Shown in pieces: positions 27,411 through 36,864 of a stretch of 64,000 nucleotides of DNA. The stretch comes from Aquirickettsiella gammari (lineage in GTDB: Bacteria > Pseudomonadota > Gammaproteobacteria > Diplorickettsiales > Diplorickettsiaceae): positions 1,178,001-1,242,000 of the forward strand of contig OY969558.1 in the NCBI GenBank assembly GCA_963701065.1, given 5' to 3'. Every line of letters begins with the position of its first letter. Position 1 is the stretch's first letter. The notes under the pieces were generated by a model. That model was not told the DNA's origin and searched no databases. It was given only the letters and a program-made list of their open reading frames with translations. Made by a program: the position numbers and the translations under genes.

Positions 27411-27974
27411 ACCGGTTAAAAACATTTGCACCGCGATGGTTGTTAATATCATTCCCATTAAACGTTCTAGTGCGGCGATTATTTTTACCCCGAGTAAGCG
27501 TTGCAAAGGGACTGCGGCTAAAAGGAGTAGTGTTGCTAGTAATGAAGCGACGGCTAAGGCGATAAACCATTGGCCCATGCTATTAGGTGCTTGGCTAGCG
27601 AATAAAATAACTGTCGCAATGGACGAAGGGCCCGCCAATAAAGGGATTGCCATAGGCACAATAAACGGCTCGCCGAGTGTCTGTTCAGTGTGTTTGTTTT
27701 GGTTTATAGGAAATAGCATTTTAATCGCAATAAGGAATAAAATAATGCCGCCGGCAATGCCTAAGGCTTCTTCACTAATATTTAAGCTATGAAGTATCGC
27801 TTTTCCACAAAATAAAAAAAGCGTAAGAATAGCAAATGCAATCAAGCTTTCACGTAAAATAATTTTGGTGCGCCGTTTTGGATCAACTTGCTTGAGTAAT
27901 GATAGGAAAATGGGGATATTCCCGACAGGGTCCATGACTAAAAAAAGGGTAACAGCAGCGGAATAAATGTTCAT
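27381..27974 (-). CDS. MarC-family integral membrane protein
   Basis: This 197-residue protein has six predicted membrane helices and belongs to the MarC/YhgN (UPF0056) family. Family signatures include FLVMDPVGNIPIFLSLL near the N-terminus and the symmetry-related VPMAIPLLAGPSSIATVILFA. The biochemical function of the family is not established; the multiple-antibiotic-resistance link in the name has been questioned. It is convergent with rocD, with a 30-bp tail overlap. Confidence 0.9.
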   Translation of the reverse strand: MNIYSAAVTLFLVMDPVGNIPIFLSLLKQVDPKRRTKIILRESLIAFAILTLFLFCGKAILHSLNISEEALGIAGGIILFLIAIKMLFPINQNKHTEQTLGEPFIVPMAIPLLAGPSSIATVILFASQAPNSMGQWFIALAVASLLATLLLLAAVPLQRLLGVKIIAALERLMGMILTTIAVQMFLTGLKTYLSSTS

Positions 27975-28032
27975 TTAAAAATACAAATAAAAAATACCAA
28001 AAAATATTTATGCATTGTAATGAGAATAGTGG

Positions 28033-28061
28033 TTGACATCCAGCCTTGACTTTCGCAAAAT
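28033..28061 (+). promoter_or_regulatory. promoter of the tRNA-secE-nusG unit
   Basis: TTGACA (28033-28038) is separated by 17 bp from CAAAAT (28056-28061), followed by a GC-rich discriminator (AGCCCCT). This arrangement is typical of stable-RNA promoters under growth-rate and stringent control. The first tRNA starts 17 bp downstream of the -10. Confidence 0.7.
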
Positions 28062-28077
28062 AGCCCCTCAATTTTGA

Positions 28078-28163
<86 letters not shown>

Positions 28164-28195
28164 TATTTTAGTGATATAAAGCGGTTATACATATT

Positions 28196-28270
28196 GCGGG
28201 TGTAGTTCAACGGTTAGAATTCCAGCCTTCCAAGCTGGCTATGTGGGTTCGATTCCCATCACCCGCTCCA
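28196..28270 (+). tRNA. tRNA-Gly (TCC)
   Basis: This is a 75-nt tRNA with acceptor GCGGGTG / CACCCGC, anticodon stem CCAGC / GCTGG around the loop CTTCCAA (anticodon TCC, 28229-28231), T-loop GTTCGATTC and encoded CCA. Confidence 0.98.
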
Positions 28271-28368
28271 AAAAAGAGATCCAGAGCGGATAATAACAGG
28301 ACTAAATACTAAACCCTAGCCTAGGCAATAAGAAAAAAGGTCAAAAGCATCTTTTAAACACGGGTAAG

Positions 28369-28443
<75 letters not shown>

Positions 28444-28509
28444 TAGACCCCTTTACGAAGGGAGAGTAGGTTTTGCAACAGGTCTTGTTGATCTTGCAAG
28501 CGATGAATT

Positions 28510-28585
28510 AGGCCAGTAGCTCAATTGGCAGAGCGGCGGTCTCCAAAACCGCAGGTTGGGGGTTCGATTCCCTCCTGGCCTGCCA
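28510..28585 (+). tRNA. tRNA-Trp (CCA)
   Basis: This is a 76-nt tRNA with acceptor AGGCCAG / CTGGCCT, anticodon stem GCGGT / ACCGC around CTCCAAA (anticodon CCA, 28543-28545), discriminator G and encoded 3' CCA. It precedes secE by 147 bp. Confidence 0.98.
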
Positions 28586-28732
28586 AAAGGTTTAGATTTA
28601 GTAAAAGGCGATTTAATATCTTACTAAGTCTAATAGTGTGTTTGAATTTAAGTAATACGTATACAAAGCGTTTGTTTAATAGTATCGAAATCAACTGTGA
28701 CGCAGTTTTGCAAAAATATAGAAATAGGTGAA

Positions 28733-29104
28733 ATGAAGAACGCACGGCTTGAAAGTAAGGCGGCTAAAAGAGATATCACGCTTTGGCTAATCATAACGGT
28801 CATTCTCGTATTGGCTGTTTTTGCGAATAATTATTTTTCTCATCAAGCTATTGCGATTCGCTTGATAGGTTGGATAATAGCTGCGCTGGCTATGGTCTTG
28901 CTGTTTTTTTATACAACACAAGGGCGGCGCTTTGGAGGATTTGCACAGGCTTCGCGGGCCGAGCTCCGAAAAGTGGTGTGGCCAACGCGAGAAGAAACGG
29001 TGCGTACAACGTTGATAGTCATGGTGATGGTGGTTGTAGCGAGTTTATTTTTATGGGGTATTGATACGCTCCTATTATGGGCAGTTTCTTTTTTAACAGG
29101 GTAA
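28733..29104 (+). CDS. secE: preprotein translocase subunit SecE
   Basis: This 123-residue inner-membrane subunit of the SecYEG channel has three membrane helices (about residues 16-34, 42-60 and 93-115), as in E. coli. The conserved amphipathic segment is ASRAELRKVVWPTREET. I chose the ATG at 28733, with AGGTG just upstream; an earlier in-frame start at 28697 would add 12 unrelated residues. It is followed 20 bp later by nusG, the conserved order. Confidence 0.96.
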   Translation: MKNARLESKAAKRDITLWLIITVILVLAVFANNYFSHQAIAIRLIGWIIAALAMVLLFFYTTQGRRFGGFAQASRAELRKVVWPTREETVRTTLIVMVMVVVASLFLWGIDTLLLWAVSFLTG

Positions 29105-29124
29105 ATGAAGAGGATAGTTAACGT

Positions 29125-29766
29125 ATGATAGAAAAAAAATCAGAGCTTCATCCCAATGAGAGCGAGCAATCATTGCAAGATCCGGTTGCGCATACTGAAA
29201 AAACATCTGTCATAGAAGAGAAAACGGCTCACAGTGCTATGCATTGGTATGTTGTACAAGCACGCTCGGGTTATGAGCGAAAGGTTTTAGACGCTTTACA
29301 TGAACGTATTAAGCAGCAGGGCTTAACTGAAAAATTCGGTCAAATTATTGTGCCGACTGAAGAGGTTATCGAAATACGACAAGGTCGTAAGCGCAAAACA
29401 GCGCGAAAATTTTATCCAGGTTATGTCTTGGTCGAAATGGATATGGACGAAGATAGTTGGTATTTGGTGCAAAAAACACCCGGCGTGATTAAATTTATTG
29501 GTGGTACCAGTGATAAACCGGTGCCGCTTAGTGTTAAAGAAGTGGATAAAATTTTACAACGAATGCAAGAAGGAGTAGACAAACCTCGACCTAAGGTCTT
29601 ATTTGAAGTGGGCGAAGTGGTGCGCGTTGTGGACGGACCTTTTGCTGATTTTAATGGTGAGGTTGAAGAAGTTAACTATGAAAAGAATCGCATGCGCGTT
29701 TCAGTCATTATTTTTGGTCGTTCCACGCCAGTTGAGTTGGAGTTTGGTCAAGTTAAGAAAGCTTGA
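29125..29766 (+). CDS. nusG: transcription termination/antitermination factor NusG
   Basis: This 213-residue protein has an NGN domain (WYVVQARSGYERKVLDAL through PGVIKFIGG) and a C-terminal KOW domain (VGEVVRVVDGPFADFNGEVEEV). It couples RNA polymerase to Rho and the ribosome. The first 38 residues are an acidic, probably disordered extension absent from E. coli NusG (181 residues). AGAGGA upstream of 29125 supports the long start; no ribosome binding site is visible before the internal ATG at 29239. Confidence 0.96.
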   Translation: MIEKKSELHPNESEQSLQDPVAHTEKTSVIEEKTAHSAMHWYVVQARSGYERKVLDALHERIKQQGLTEKFGQIIVPTEEVIEIRQGRKRKTARKFYPGYVLVEMDMDEDSWYLVQKTPGVIKFIGGTSDKPVPLSVKEVDKILQRMQEGVDKPRPKVLFEVGEVVRVVDGPFADFNGEVEEVNYEKNRMRVSVIIFGRSTPVELEFGQVKKA

Positions 29767-29864
29767 TGTACAGTGCAGGCCCCTTTTTAAACTAAGAAAT
29801 GGGAATGAAAATAAATCATCAATGGGAAGCTTAAATTTTAAGCGTTAGACCCGGAGGTAAAAAA

Positions 29865-30299
29865 ATGGCAAAGAAAATACAAGCCTACGTAAAATTACAG
29901 GTAAAAGCGGGAGAGGCTAATCCTGCTCCACCTATTGGTCCTGCATTGGGTCAACAAGGGGTTAATATTATGGAATTTTGCAAGGCCTTTAATGCGCGCA
30001 CACAAAGTGTAGAAAAAGGCATGCCGATGCCAGTTGTAATTACGGTGTATAGCGATCGTAGTTTTACATTTATTATCAAAACCCCTCCGGCTTCCTATCT
30101 GGTCCTTAAAGCGGCAGGTGTGAGTAAAGGGAGTAGTATCCCCAATAAAAATAAAGTGGGTAAGATTACGCAAAAGCAATTGGCAGAAATTGCAACGGTC
30201 AAAATGCCTGACTTAACTGCAGGTGACTTGGCTGCTGCTATGCGTACAATTGCCGGTACGGCACGGAACATGGGTATTGAAGTTGAGGGGGGAAAATAA
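29865..30299 (+). CDS. rplK: 50S ribosomal protein L11
   Basis: This 144-residue L11 forms the GTPase-associated centre on 23S rRNA and is needed for stringent factor activation. The N-terminal domain contains VKAGEANPAPPIGPALGQQGVNIMEFCKAFN (split by the Pro-rich hinge of the family), and the C-terminal RNA-binding domain contains KVGKITQKQLAEIA. GGAGG 7 bp before the ATG is a strong ribosome binding site. rplA follows within 2 bp. Confidence 0.98.
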   Translation: MAKKIQAYVKLQVKAGEANPAPPIGPALGQQGVNIMEFCKAFNARTQSVEKGMPMPVVITVYSDRSFTFIIKTPPASYLVLKAAGVSKGSSIPNKNKVGKITQKQLAEIATVKMPDLTAGDLAAAMRTIAGTARNMGIEVEGGK

Positions 30300-30300
30300 A

Positions 30301-30999
30301 ATGACTAAACTCAGTAAGCGTATGCGCTTAATCAAAGAAAAGCTTCCCCAAGGAAAGACCTATACTATTTTAGAAGCGATTACACACCTCAAAGAGTATC
30401 CTGTTAAATTCAATCAAAGTGTTGATCTGAGTATCAACCTAGGGATTGATCCGCGGAAATCCGACCAAACAGTTCGAGGTGTCGTTGTATTGCCAAATGG
30501 CACAGGTAAAACGCCTCGCGTTGCTGTATTTGCTCAGGCAGCAAATGCCGAAGCGGCTAAAGCAGCCGGTGCTGATATCGTTGGTTTTGAGGATTTGGCG
30601 GAAAGTATTAAAGCGGGCAAGTTGGATTTTGATGTCCTTATTGCAACACCTGATGCGATGCGCTTAGTAGGGCAACTAAGTCAAATATTAGGGCCTAGAG
30701 GCTTGATGCCTAATCCTAAGATAGGCACTGTAACGCTCGATGTATCGACAGCCGTTGGCAATGCAAAGTCGGGGCAAGTACGTTATCGTGCCGATAAGGG
30801 TGGCATAATACACTGCACAATTGGAAAACTTAGCTTCGAACCCCAACAACTATTACAAAATTTACAGGTGTTGGTTGAAGCGATTAAAAAAGCTAAGCCT
30901 GCTACGGCTAAAGGTGTTTATTTAAAGAAATTGAGTTTATCGAGTACCATGGGTCCTGGGTTATTAATTAATATGGCCTCGCTGCTAGAAGCGAGCTAA
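30301..30999 (+). CDS. rplA: 50S ribosomal protein L1
   Basis: This 232-residue L1 is the mobile-stalk protein of the 50S subunit and, in other bacteria, an autogenous repressor of rplKA. The start is the ATG at 30301, 2 bp after the rplK stop; it gives the family N-terminus MTKLSKRMRLIKEKL. An in-frame start at 30223 inside rplK is spurious. The signature LGPRGLMPNPKIGTVT is intact. Confidence 0.98.
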   Translation: MTKLSKRMRLIKEKLPQGKTYTILEAITHLKEYPVKFNQSVDLSINLGIDPRKSDQTVRGVVVLPNGTGKTPRVAVFAQAANAEAAKAAGADIVGFEDLAESIKAGKLDFDVLIATPDAMRLVGQLSQILGPRGLMPNPKIGTVTLDVSTAVGNAKSGQVRYRADKGGIIHCTIGKLSFEPQQLLQNLQVLVEAIKKAKPATAKGVYLKKLSLSSTMGPGLLINMASLLEAS

Positions 31000-31027
31000 T
31001 TATAGGGCGTATGGTCGCAATCGATTC

Positions 31028-31056
31028 TTGACTATTTATCGTATTTAGGATAGAAG
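31028..31056 (+). promoter_or_regulatory. possible promoter for rplJL-rpoBC
   Basis: TTGACT (31028-31033) and TAGAAG (31051-31056) are 17 bp apart in the rplA-rplJ gap, where E. coli has its L10 promoter. The -10 is poor, so this is tentative. Confidence 0.35.
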
Positions 31057-31097
31057 AGCTACCCCCCTACTCGATTGAATAGTGGGTATGAATTCGC

Positions 31098-31222
31098 AGT
31101 TAAAGGGTTTTCCCTCTAACTGTCGGAGACCGTAGGCGTGCTGTTGCAAGATAAGCTAGAGTGTTATTTGGCTTAATTTTGTGATTTAGCGCTTAAATCG
31201 TAAGCCTACGCAGACGGTGAAC
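31098..31222 (+). promoter_or_regulatory. L10 leader: autoregulatory RNA for L10-L12
   Basis: In the 303-bp gap before rplJ, ACCGTAGGC (31129-31137) can pair with GCCTACG and ACGGT (31204-31219, short bulge between). This is the closing stem typical of the L10 leader, to which the L10(L12) complex binds to repress translation. A hairpin just upstream (31098-31121, TTTT loop) may be an attenuator. The rest of the gap shows no gene. Confidence 0.75.
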
Positions 31223-31302
31223 CTTTAATGGCCACCAATAAACGGGTTAGTTATCGTTTGTTATTAAGTGATGACTGAAACATAAATGAGGAGAAAACCA
31301 AC

Positions 31303-31839
31303 GTGACATTGAGACTTGAAGACAAGCAGGCGATTGTTGCGGAAGTTGGAGAGGTTGCAAAAAATGCGTTATCAGCCATCACGGCTGAATACCGCGGTTT
31401 GAGTGTGGGTGAAATGAGTCAATTGCGTTTACAAGCACGTAGCTCAGGTGTGTATTTACGTGTGGTACGTAATACCCTAGCACGGCGTGCTTTAGCGGGA
31501 ACAGGATTTGCGTGTTTACAAGATACGCTAGTAGGTCCTTTACTATTGGCATTCTCCCAACAAGAACCTGGTGCGGCAGCGCGGCTTATTCGGACATTTA
31601 TCAAGCAAAATGAGAAGTTGGTTGTTAAGGCTTTAGCCTTTGATGGTCAATTACTCGCTGTTAATGATCTCGATAAACTCGCTAATCTACCAACCCGTGA
31701 TGAAGCGATTGCCACCCTAATGGCAATTATGAAAGCACCGATTACTAAATTGGTTCGCACACTGGTTGAACCACAGGCTAAATTAGTACGCCTCTTTGCC
31801 GCTTTTCGTGATCAACGGCAAGCAGTGGGAGCCGAGTAA
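31303..31839 (+). CDS. rplJ: 50S ribosomal protein L10
   Basis: This 178-residue base protein of the L7/L12 stalk carries the N-terminal rRNA-binding domain (SAITAEYRGLSVGEMSQLR, VVRNTLARRAL) and C-terminal helix that binds L12 dimers. Translation starts at GTG 31303 with GAGGAG about 9 bp upstream. Expression is probably controlled by the leader RNA just upstream. rplL follows after 43 bp. Confidence 0.97.
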   Translation: MTLRLEDKQAIVAEVGEVAKNALSAITAEYRGLSVGEMSQLRLQARSSGVYLRVVRNTLARRALAGTGFACLQDTLVGPLLLAFSQQEPGAAARLIRTFIKQNEKLVVKALAFDGQLLAVNDLDKLANLPTRDEAIATLMAIMKAPITKLVRTLVEPQAKLVRLFAAFRDQRQAVGAE

Positions 31840-31882
31840 TTGAGTGAATTGTTAATCAACGTTTTTTATTTTTGGAGTAATT

Positions 31883-32266
31883 ATGAGTACGGCTGTTAAT
31901 TCTAAAGAAGATGTATTAAATGCAATTTCAAACATGAGCGTTATGGAAATTGTTGATCTGATTAAAAACATGGAAGAGAAATTTGGTGTTTCTGCCGCAG
32001 CCGCACCGGTAGCTGTTGCTGCAGCGCCTGGCGCAGTAGCCGCTGTAGAAGAAAAGACCGAATTTGATGTCCTGTTAAAAGAAATTGGTGCTAATAAAAT
32101 TAATGTAATTAAAGTGGTTCGTGAAGCAACAGGTCTAGGTTTAAAAGAAGCAAAAGACTTGGTTGAATCAGCACCTAAAGTCATTAAAGAAGGTTTGCCT
32201 AAAGCAGATGCTGAAGCGTTGATGGCGAAGCTTAAAGAAGCAGGTGCTACCGGCGAAATTAAATAG
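31883..32266 (+). CDS. rplL: 50S ribosomal protein L7/L12
   Basis: This 127-residue stalk protein recruits translational GTPases. It has the N-terminal dimerisation helices (NAISNMSVMEIVDLIKNMEEKFG), an Ala/Val/Pro-rich flexible hinge (about residues 34-55) and the C-terminal factor-binding domain (INVIKVVREATGLGLKEAKDLVE). The length is normal. A hairpin and long leader separate it from rpoB. Confidence 0.98.
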   Translation: MSTAVNSKEDVLNAISNMSVMEIVDLIKNMEEKFGVSAAAAPVAVAAAPGAVAAVEEKTEFDVLLKEIGANKINVIKVVREATGLGLKEAKDLVESAPKVIKEGLPKADAEALMAKLKEAGATGEIK

Positions 32267-32724
32267 TCTAGTATTTTTTATTAGGCTGAATTTACGCTAA
32301 CAAAGAGGATTTTAGGTACTAGCGGGTATTATTTACTGTGTTAATTTTTGCAACAGGCGAAGCTTAAACAAACGAGCTGCTGAGCGAATCAGGAATATAA
32401 GGCCTTATAGACCAAAAGCCAAATTGTTGCGTAACTTCATAGGAATGCTCAAGTCTAGCTACTTGGGCATTCTTTATGTTAGCAAAATTGATCCTAACTG
32501 AATAATTTTACGTGCAGCGAGCGCGACTTTATAAGATTCAGCTTTAAGGTAATGTTGCTAACACTGGACTTAGCTTAAAAAAGGAATTTGGAAAAATAGC
32601 GAGGCGCCGCCTTTTTAAAAAGCGGCTTTAAGCGCTACTAATAGCCAGTGATTAGCACAAGCCCAGTAAATAATGGGCACGGTTTTTCTTTATTTATTCT
32701 GTTCTCTAACTAGGTGAGTTTTAG
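32267..32724 (+). promoter_or_regulatory. rplL-rpoB intergenic leader with attenuator hairpin
   Basis: This 458-bp gap holds no gene. A hairpin with 11-bp arms (AATGCTCAAGT / ACTTGGGCATT, 32444-32471) followed by CTTTAT is a likely partial terminator that lowers rpoBC relative to rplJL, as in E. coli. A second hairpin around CTTTTTAAAAAG (32607-32625, GCCG/CGGC flanks) lies closer to rpoB and could be an RNA-processing site. Confidence 0.6.
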
Positions 32725-35700
32725 ATGGTAATTCGGACATCCCCAGCAACTGAGCAAGCAAGTACTCCTTATTCATTTACTGAAAAAAAGCGTATTCGTA
32801 AAAACTTTGGTAAGCAAGCGACGATCATGGAGGCGCCTTATTTATTGGCGACTCAAATTGAGTCTTATCATCGATTTTTACAAGCAGATACTTCTCCCGA
32901 TGAGCTTGAAGATGTGGGGCTGAATGCCGCTTTTAAATCTATATTTCCTATCTCTTCTTATTCCGGTGGAGAAGCAACTCTAGAGTATATTAATTATCGA
33001 ATAGGGCAGCCGCCTTTTGATGTTAAAGAGTGTCAAGCACGTGGTTTAACCTATGGTGCGCCTTTACGGGTTAAAATGCGTTTAATTATTTATGATAAAG
33101 AAGCAGCACCCGGGGCAACTAAATTAAAATATATTAAAGAACAAGAAGTTTATATGGGCGAACTTCCGCTCATGACCGATACAGGTAGCTTTGTGATTAA
33201 TGGAACGGATCGTGTCGTTGTTTCACAGCTGCATCGTTCTCCGGGTGTTTTTTTTGAACACGATAAAGGTAAGACTCATTCTTCAGGTAAGTTGCTCTAT
33301 GCCGCTCGAATTATTCCTTACCGTGGTTCGTGGTTAGATTTTGAATTTGATCCGAAAGACAACTTATTTGTCCGTATTGATAGACGTCGTAAGTTGGCCG
33401 CTACAATACTTTTACGCGCATTAGGTTTCACCTCGGAAGAAATCTTAGCCTTATTTTTTAGCAATAATGTATTTCACTTAAAAGGTGAAACGGTTGTTTT
33501 AGATTTAGTGCCAGAACGTTTACGCGGTGAAATAGCCAGCTTTGACATTAAAGATGCCGCAGGCCATGTTATTGTTGAACAAGGTCGTCGGATTGCAGTA
33601 AGGCAAATCCGTGAAATAGAAAAAGCTAAGATTAAAAAATTAGAATTTCCTGCTGACTATCTGATTGGCAAAACACTGGCTAAACCCATTATTGATTCCG
33701 AAACAGGCGAAATTCTTTTTGAAGCCAATACGGAACTAAGCGCCGATATCGTCAAGAAATTGTTTGAGGCGCAGATAAAATCCATTGAAACCCTCTATAC
33801 CAATGATCTGGATTCAGGGGCCTATATTTCAACTACCTTGCGTATTGATCCTAGCCATAGTCAGCAAGAAGCCTTAGTTGAAATTTACCGTATGATGCGC
33901 CCAGGTGAACCTCCTACTAAAGAAGCGGCAGAGGCCTTATTTAAGAATTTATTTTTTGTATTGGATCGCTATGATTTATCCGCCGTAGGACGAATGAAGT
34001 TTAATCGTCGTTTGGGCCGTGAAGAAATTACCGGAGCGGGAACCTTAAGCAAAGAAGATATTGTCGCCGTGTTGAAGGCATTGATTGAGATACGTAATGG
34101 TAAAGGCGAAGTCGATGATATTGACCATTTGGGTAATCGTCGTGTGCGTAGCGTAGGTGAGATGGCTGAGAATCAATTTCGCATTGGTTTAGTGCGTGTA
34201 GAGCGCGCTGTCAGAGATCGCTTAAGTGTGGCCGAATCTGAAAATTTAATGCCACAAGATCTTATTAATGCCAAACCTATTTCGGCGGCGGTAAAAGAAT
34301 TTTTTGGTTCCAGTCAATTATCGCAGTTTATGGATCAAGTTAATCCTCTTTCAGAAATTACCCACAAACGGCGTGTTTCTGCCTTGGGGCCTGGTGGTTT
34401 AACGCGTGAGCGTGCTGGCTTTGAGGTTCGAGATGTTCATCCTACCCATTATGGCCGTGTTTGTCCTATTGAAACACCCGAAGGTCCTAATATCGGTTTG
34501 ATTAATTCCTTAGCGGTGTATGCTAGAACCAATCATTACGGATTTCTCGAAACGCCTTATCGGAAGGTTGAAAACGGTAAAGTGACGAAAGAAATTCAGT
34601 ATTTATCGGCGATTGAAGAAGGTAAATATGTGATTGCACAGGCTAATACGCGCCTTGATGGGCATGGAAAATTGATAGATGATTTAATTCCTTGTCGACA
34701 TCGCAATGAGTCTATGCTCACGACAGCCGATAAGGTTAATTATATGGATATTTCACCGGCTCAGGTGGTTTCGGTGGCTGCTTCACTGATTCCCTTCTTA
34801 GAACATGACGATGCGAATCGTGCTTTGATGGGTTCGAATATGCAGCGTCAAGCGGTCCCTACCTTACGCACTGAAAAACCTTTAGTGGGAACTGGAATGG
34901 AACGCAAGGTTGCCGTTGACTCAGGGGTCGTGGTCGTTGCTAAGCGCAGTGGTTTTATTGATTCTGTTGATGCGGGCCGAATTGTTGTGCGCGTTGATGA
35001 TAAAGAGGCTACGGCGGGTACAGCCGGTGTTGATATTTATAATTTAACTAAATATACCCGTTCTAATCAAAATACCTGTATTAATCAACGTCCTTTAGTG
35101 AAAAAAGGCGATAAGATTAAAAAAGGCGACGTTATGGCTGATGGTCCTTCTACCGATTTAGGTGAGTTAGCTTTAGGACGTAATTTACTCGTCGCTTTCA
35201 TGCCATGGAATGGTTATAACTTTGAAGATTCTATTTTGATCTCAGAACGAGTTGTTTCCGAAGATCGTTTCACCACTATCCATATTGAAGAATTAACCTG
35301 TATTGCGCGTGACACCAAGTTAGGAACCGAAGAGATAACCTCAGATATTCCTAATGTAGGGGAAGGTGCGCTCTCTAAATTGGATGAATCCGGGATTGTC
35401 CATTTAGGTGCTTGGGTTGAAGCCAGCGACATACTGGTTGGAAAGGTTACTCCTAAAGGTGAAACCCAATTAACGCCTGAAGAAAAATTATTGCGCGCCA
35501 TCTTTGGCGAGAAAGCTTCTGATGTGAAGGATAGTTCGCTGCGTGTTCCTTCAGGGATGCGAGGGACCGTCATCGATGTCCAAGTATTTACCCGTGATGG
35601 TTTAGAAAAAGATAAACGTGCTTTAAGTATCGAGGAAATGGCTTTAGATAAAGTTAAAAAGGATTTATACGATGAATTTAGAATTTTAGAAAACGACTGT

Positions 35701-36858
35701 TACCAGCGCCTAGAAACTTTATTAGTCGGTGCCAGTGCAAGTAGCGGACCTAATAAACTGAAGTCAGGCAGTAAGGTTACCCGCGAATATTTACAAGGTT
35801 TAGCAAAGGATCAATGGTTTTCAGTGAGTTTGCGCGAAGAAGCAGCTAATCAACAATTGGAAGCAGTGGCTAAACAACTTGAAGCGGCACGTTTGGCTTT
35901 AGACGAAAAATTTGAAAATAAACGTAAAAAATTAACCCAAGGGGATGATTTAGCACCCGGAATCCTCAAGATCGTTAAGGTTTACTTAGCGATTAAGCGT
36001 TGTATTCAACCCGGTGACAAGATGGCAGGGCGACATGGTAATAAAGGGGTTATCTCTACCATTATTCCTGTTGAAGATATGCCTTATATGAAAGATGGCA
36101 CACCCGTTGATATCGTGCTTAATCCCTTGGGTGTGCCTTCGCGTATGAACGTCGGGCAGGTATTAGAAACGCATTTGGGTTGGGCGGCTAAGGGTTTAGG
36201 CTTAAAGATTGCAGGCATGCTGGATGAACAAAAGAAAATTAAAGAGATTAAAGATTTCTTAGGATCTATTTACAACGATACCAAAGAGACAGCGCAAAAA
36301 GTAGATTTAGACAAGCTATCTGATGAGTCGGTGATAGAGTTAGCGCAAAATTTACGTAGCGGAGTGCCTATGGCGACCCCTGTCTTTGACGGTGTTACCG
36401 AATCTGAAATTAAACGTATGTTGCGTTTAGCCGATTTGCCAGAGACAGGGCAAACCACGCTTTATGATGGCAGAACCGGTGATCGTTTTGAACGGCCTGT
36501 TACCGTAGGTTATATGTACATGCTAAAGCTCAATCACTTAGTTGACGATAAAATGCATGCACGTTCTACCGGCTCGTATAGTTTAGTAACCCAACAGCCC
36601 TTGGGTGGTAAAGCTCAATTTGGTGGTCAGCGCTTTGGTGAAATGGAAGTTTGGGCTTTAGAGGCGTATGGAGCGGCCTATACTCTACAAGAAATGTTAA
36701 CCGTCAAATCGGATGACGTGGCAGGCCGAACTAAGATGTATAAGAACATTGTTGATGGCGATCATCAAATGGAAGCCGGGATGCCAGAATCATTTAATGT
36801 ATTAGTCAAGGAAATACGTTCCTTGGCCATCAATGCAGAATTAGAAACTAAAGATTAA
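32725..36858 (+). CDS. rpoB: DNA-directed RNA polymerase beta subunit
   Basis: This 1377-residue catalytic subunit (E. coli 1342) aligns along its length, from YSFTEKKRIRKNFGKQ to the C-terminal KMYKNIVDGDHQMEAGMPESFNVL. The N-terminus has about 15 extra residues. The rifampicin-pocket segment is FFGSSQLSQFMDQVNPLSE, with Val539 where E. coli has Asn518; the main resistance positions (Asp516, His526, Ser531-type) are wild type. rpoC begins 6 bp after the stop. Confidence 0.99.
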   Translation: MVIRTSPATEQASTPYSFTEKKRIRKNFGKQATIMEAPYLLATQIESYHRFLQADTSPDELEDVGLNAAFKSIFPISSYSGGEATLEYINYRIGQPPFDVKECQARGLTYGAPLRVKMRLIIYDKEAAPGATKLKYIKEQEVYMGELPLMTDTGSFVINGTDRVVVSQLHRSPGVFFEHDKGKTHSSGKLLYAARIIPYRGSWLDFEFDPKDNLFVRIDRRRKLAATILLRALGFTSEEILALFFSNNVFHLKGETVVLDLVPERLRGEIASFDIKDAAGHVIVEQGRRIAVRQIREIEKAKIKKLEFPADYLIGKTLAKPIIDSETGEILFEANTELSADIVKKLFEAQIKSIETLYTNDLDSGAYISTTLRIDPSHSQQEALVEIYRMMRPGEPPTKEAAEALFKNLFFVLDRYDLSAVGRMKFNRRLGREEITGAGTLSKEDIVAVLKALIEIRNGKGEVDDIDHLGNRRVRSVGEMAENQFRIGLVRVERAVRDRLSVAESENLMPQDLINAKPISAAVKEFFGSSQLSQFMDQVNPLSEITHKRRVSALGPGGLTRERAGFEVRDVHPTHYGRVCPIETPEGPNIGLINSLAVYARTNHYGFLETPYRKVENGKVTKEIQYLSAIEEGKYVIAQANTRLDGHGKLIDDLIPCRHRNESMLTTADKVNYMDISPAQVVSVAASLIPFLEHDDANRALMGSNMQRQAVPTLRTEKPLVGTGMERKVAVDSGVVVVAKRSGFIDSVDAGRIVVRVDDKEATAGTAGVDIYNLTKYTRSNQNTCINQRPLVKKGDKIKKGDVMADGPSTDLGELALGRNLLVAFMPWNGYNFEDSILISERVVSEDRFTTIHIEELTCIARDTKLGTEEITSDIPNVGEGALSKLDESGIVHLGAWVEASDILVGKVTPKGETQLTPEEKLLRAIFGEKASDVKDSSLRVPSGMRGTVIDVQVFTRDGLEKDKRALSIEEMALDKVKKDLYDEFRILENDCYQRLETLLVGASASSGPNKLKSGSKVTREYLQGLAKDQWFSVSLREEAANQQLEAVAKQLEAARLALDEKFENKRKKLTQGDDLAPGILKIVKVYLAIKRCIQPGDKMAGRHGNKGVISTIIPVEDMPYMKDGTPVDIVLNPLGVPSRMNVGQVLETHLGWAAKGLGLKIAGMLDEQKKIKEIKDFLGSIYNDTKETAQKVDLDKLSDESVIELAQNLRSGVPMATPVFDGVTESEIKRMLRLADLPETGQTTLYDGRTGDRFERPVTVGYMYMLKLNHLVDDKMHARSTGSYSLVTQQPLGGKAQFGGQRFGEMEVWALEAYGAAYTLQEMLTVKSDDVAGRTKMYKNIVDGDHQMEAGMPESFNVLVKEIRSLAINAELETKD

Positions 36859-36864
36859 TTTGAA

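Noticed and set aside
28521..28745. Minus-strand frame ending GQEGIEPPTCGFGDRRSAN, antisense to tRNA-Trp
   Set aside because: It is the same artefact, common in databases as a false hypothetical protein; there is no ribosome binding site or coding support.
32458..32460. The rplL-rpoB gap as the place of a missing gene
   Set aside because: No frame of useful length or recognisable product was seen; hairpins explain the conserved-looking parts better.
35214..35573. Long minus-strand frames inside rpoB, rpoC and tufA
   Set aside because: They are shadows of strongly conserved plus-strand genes with no start signals of their own.
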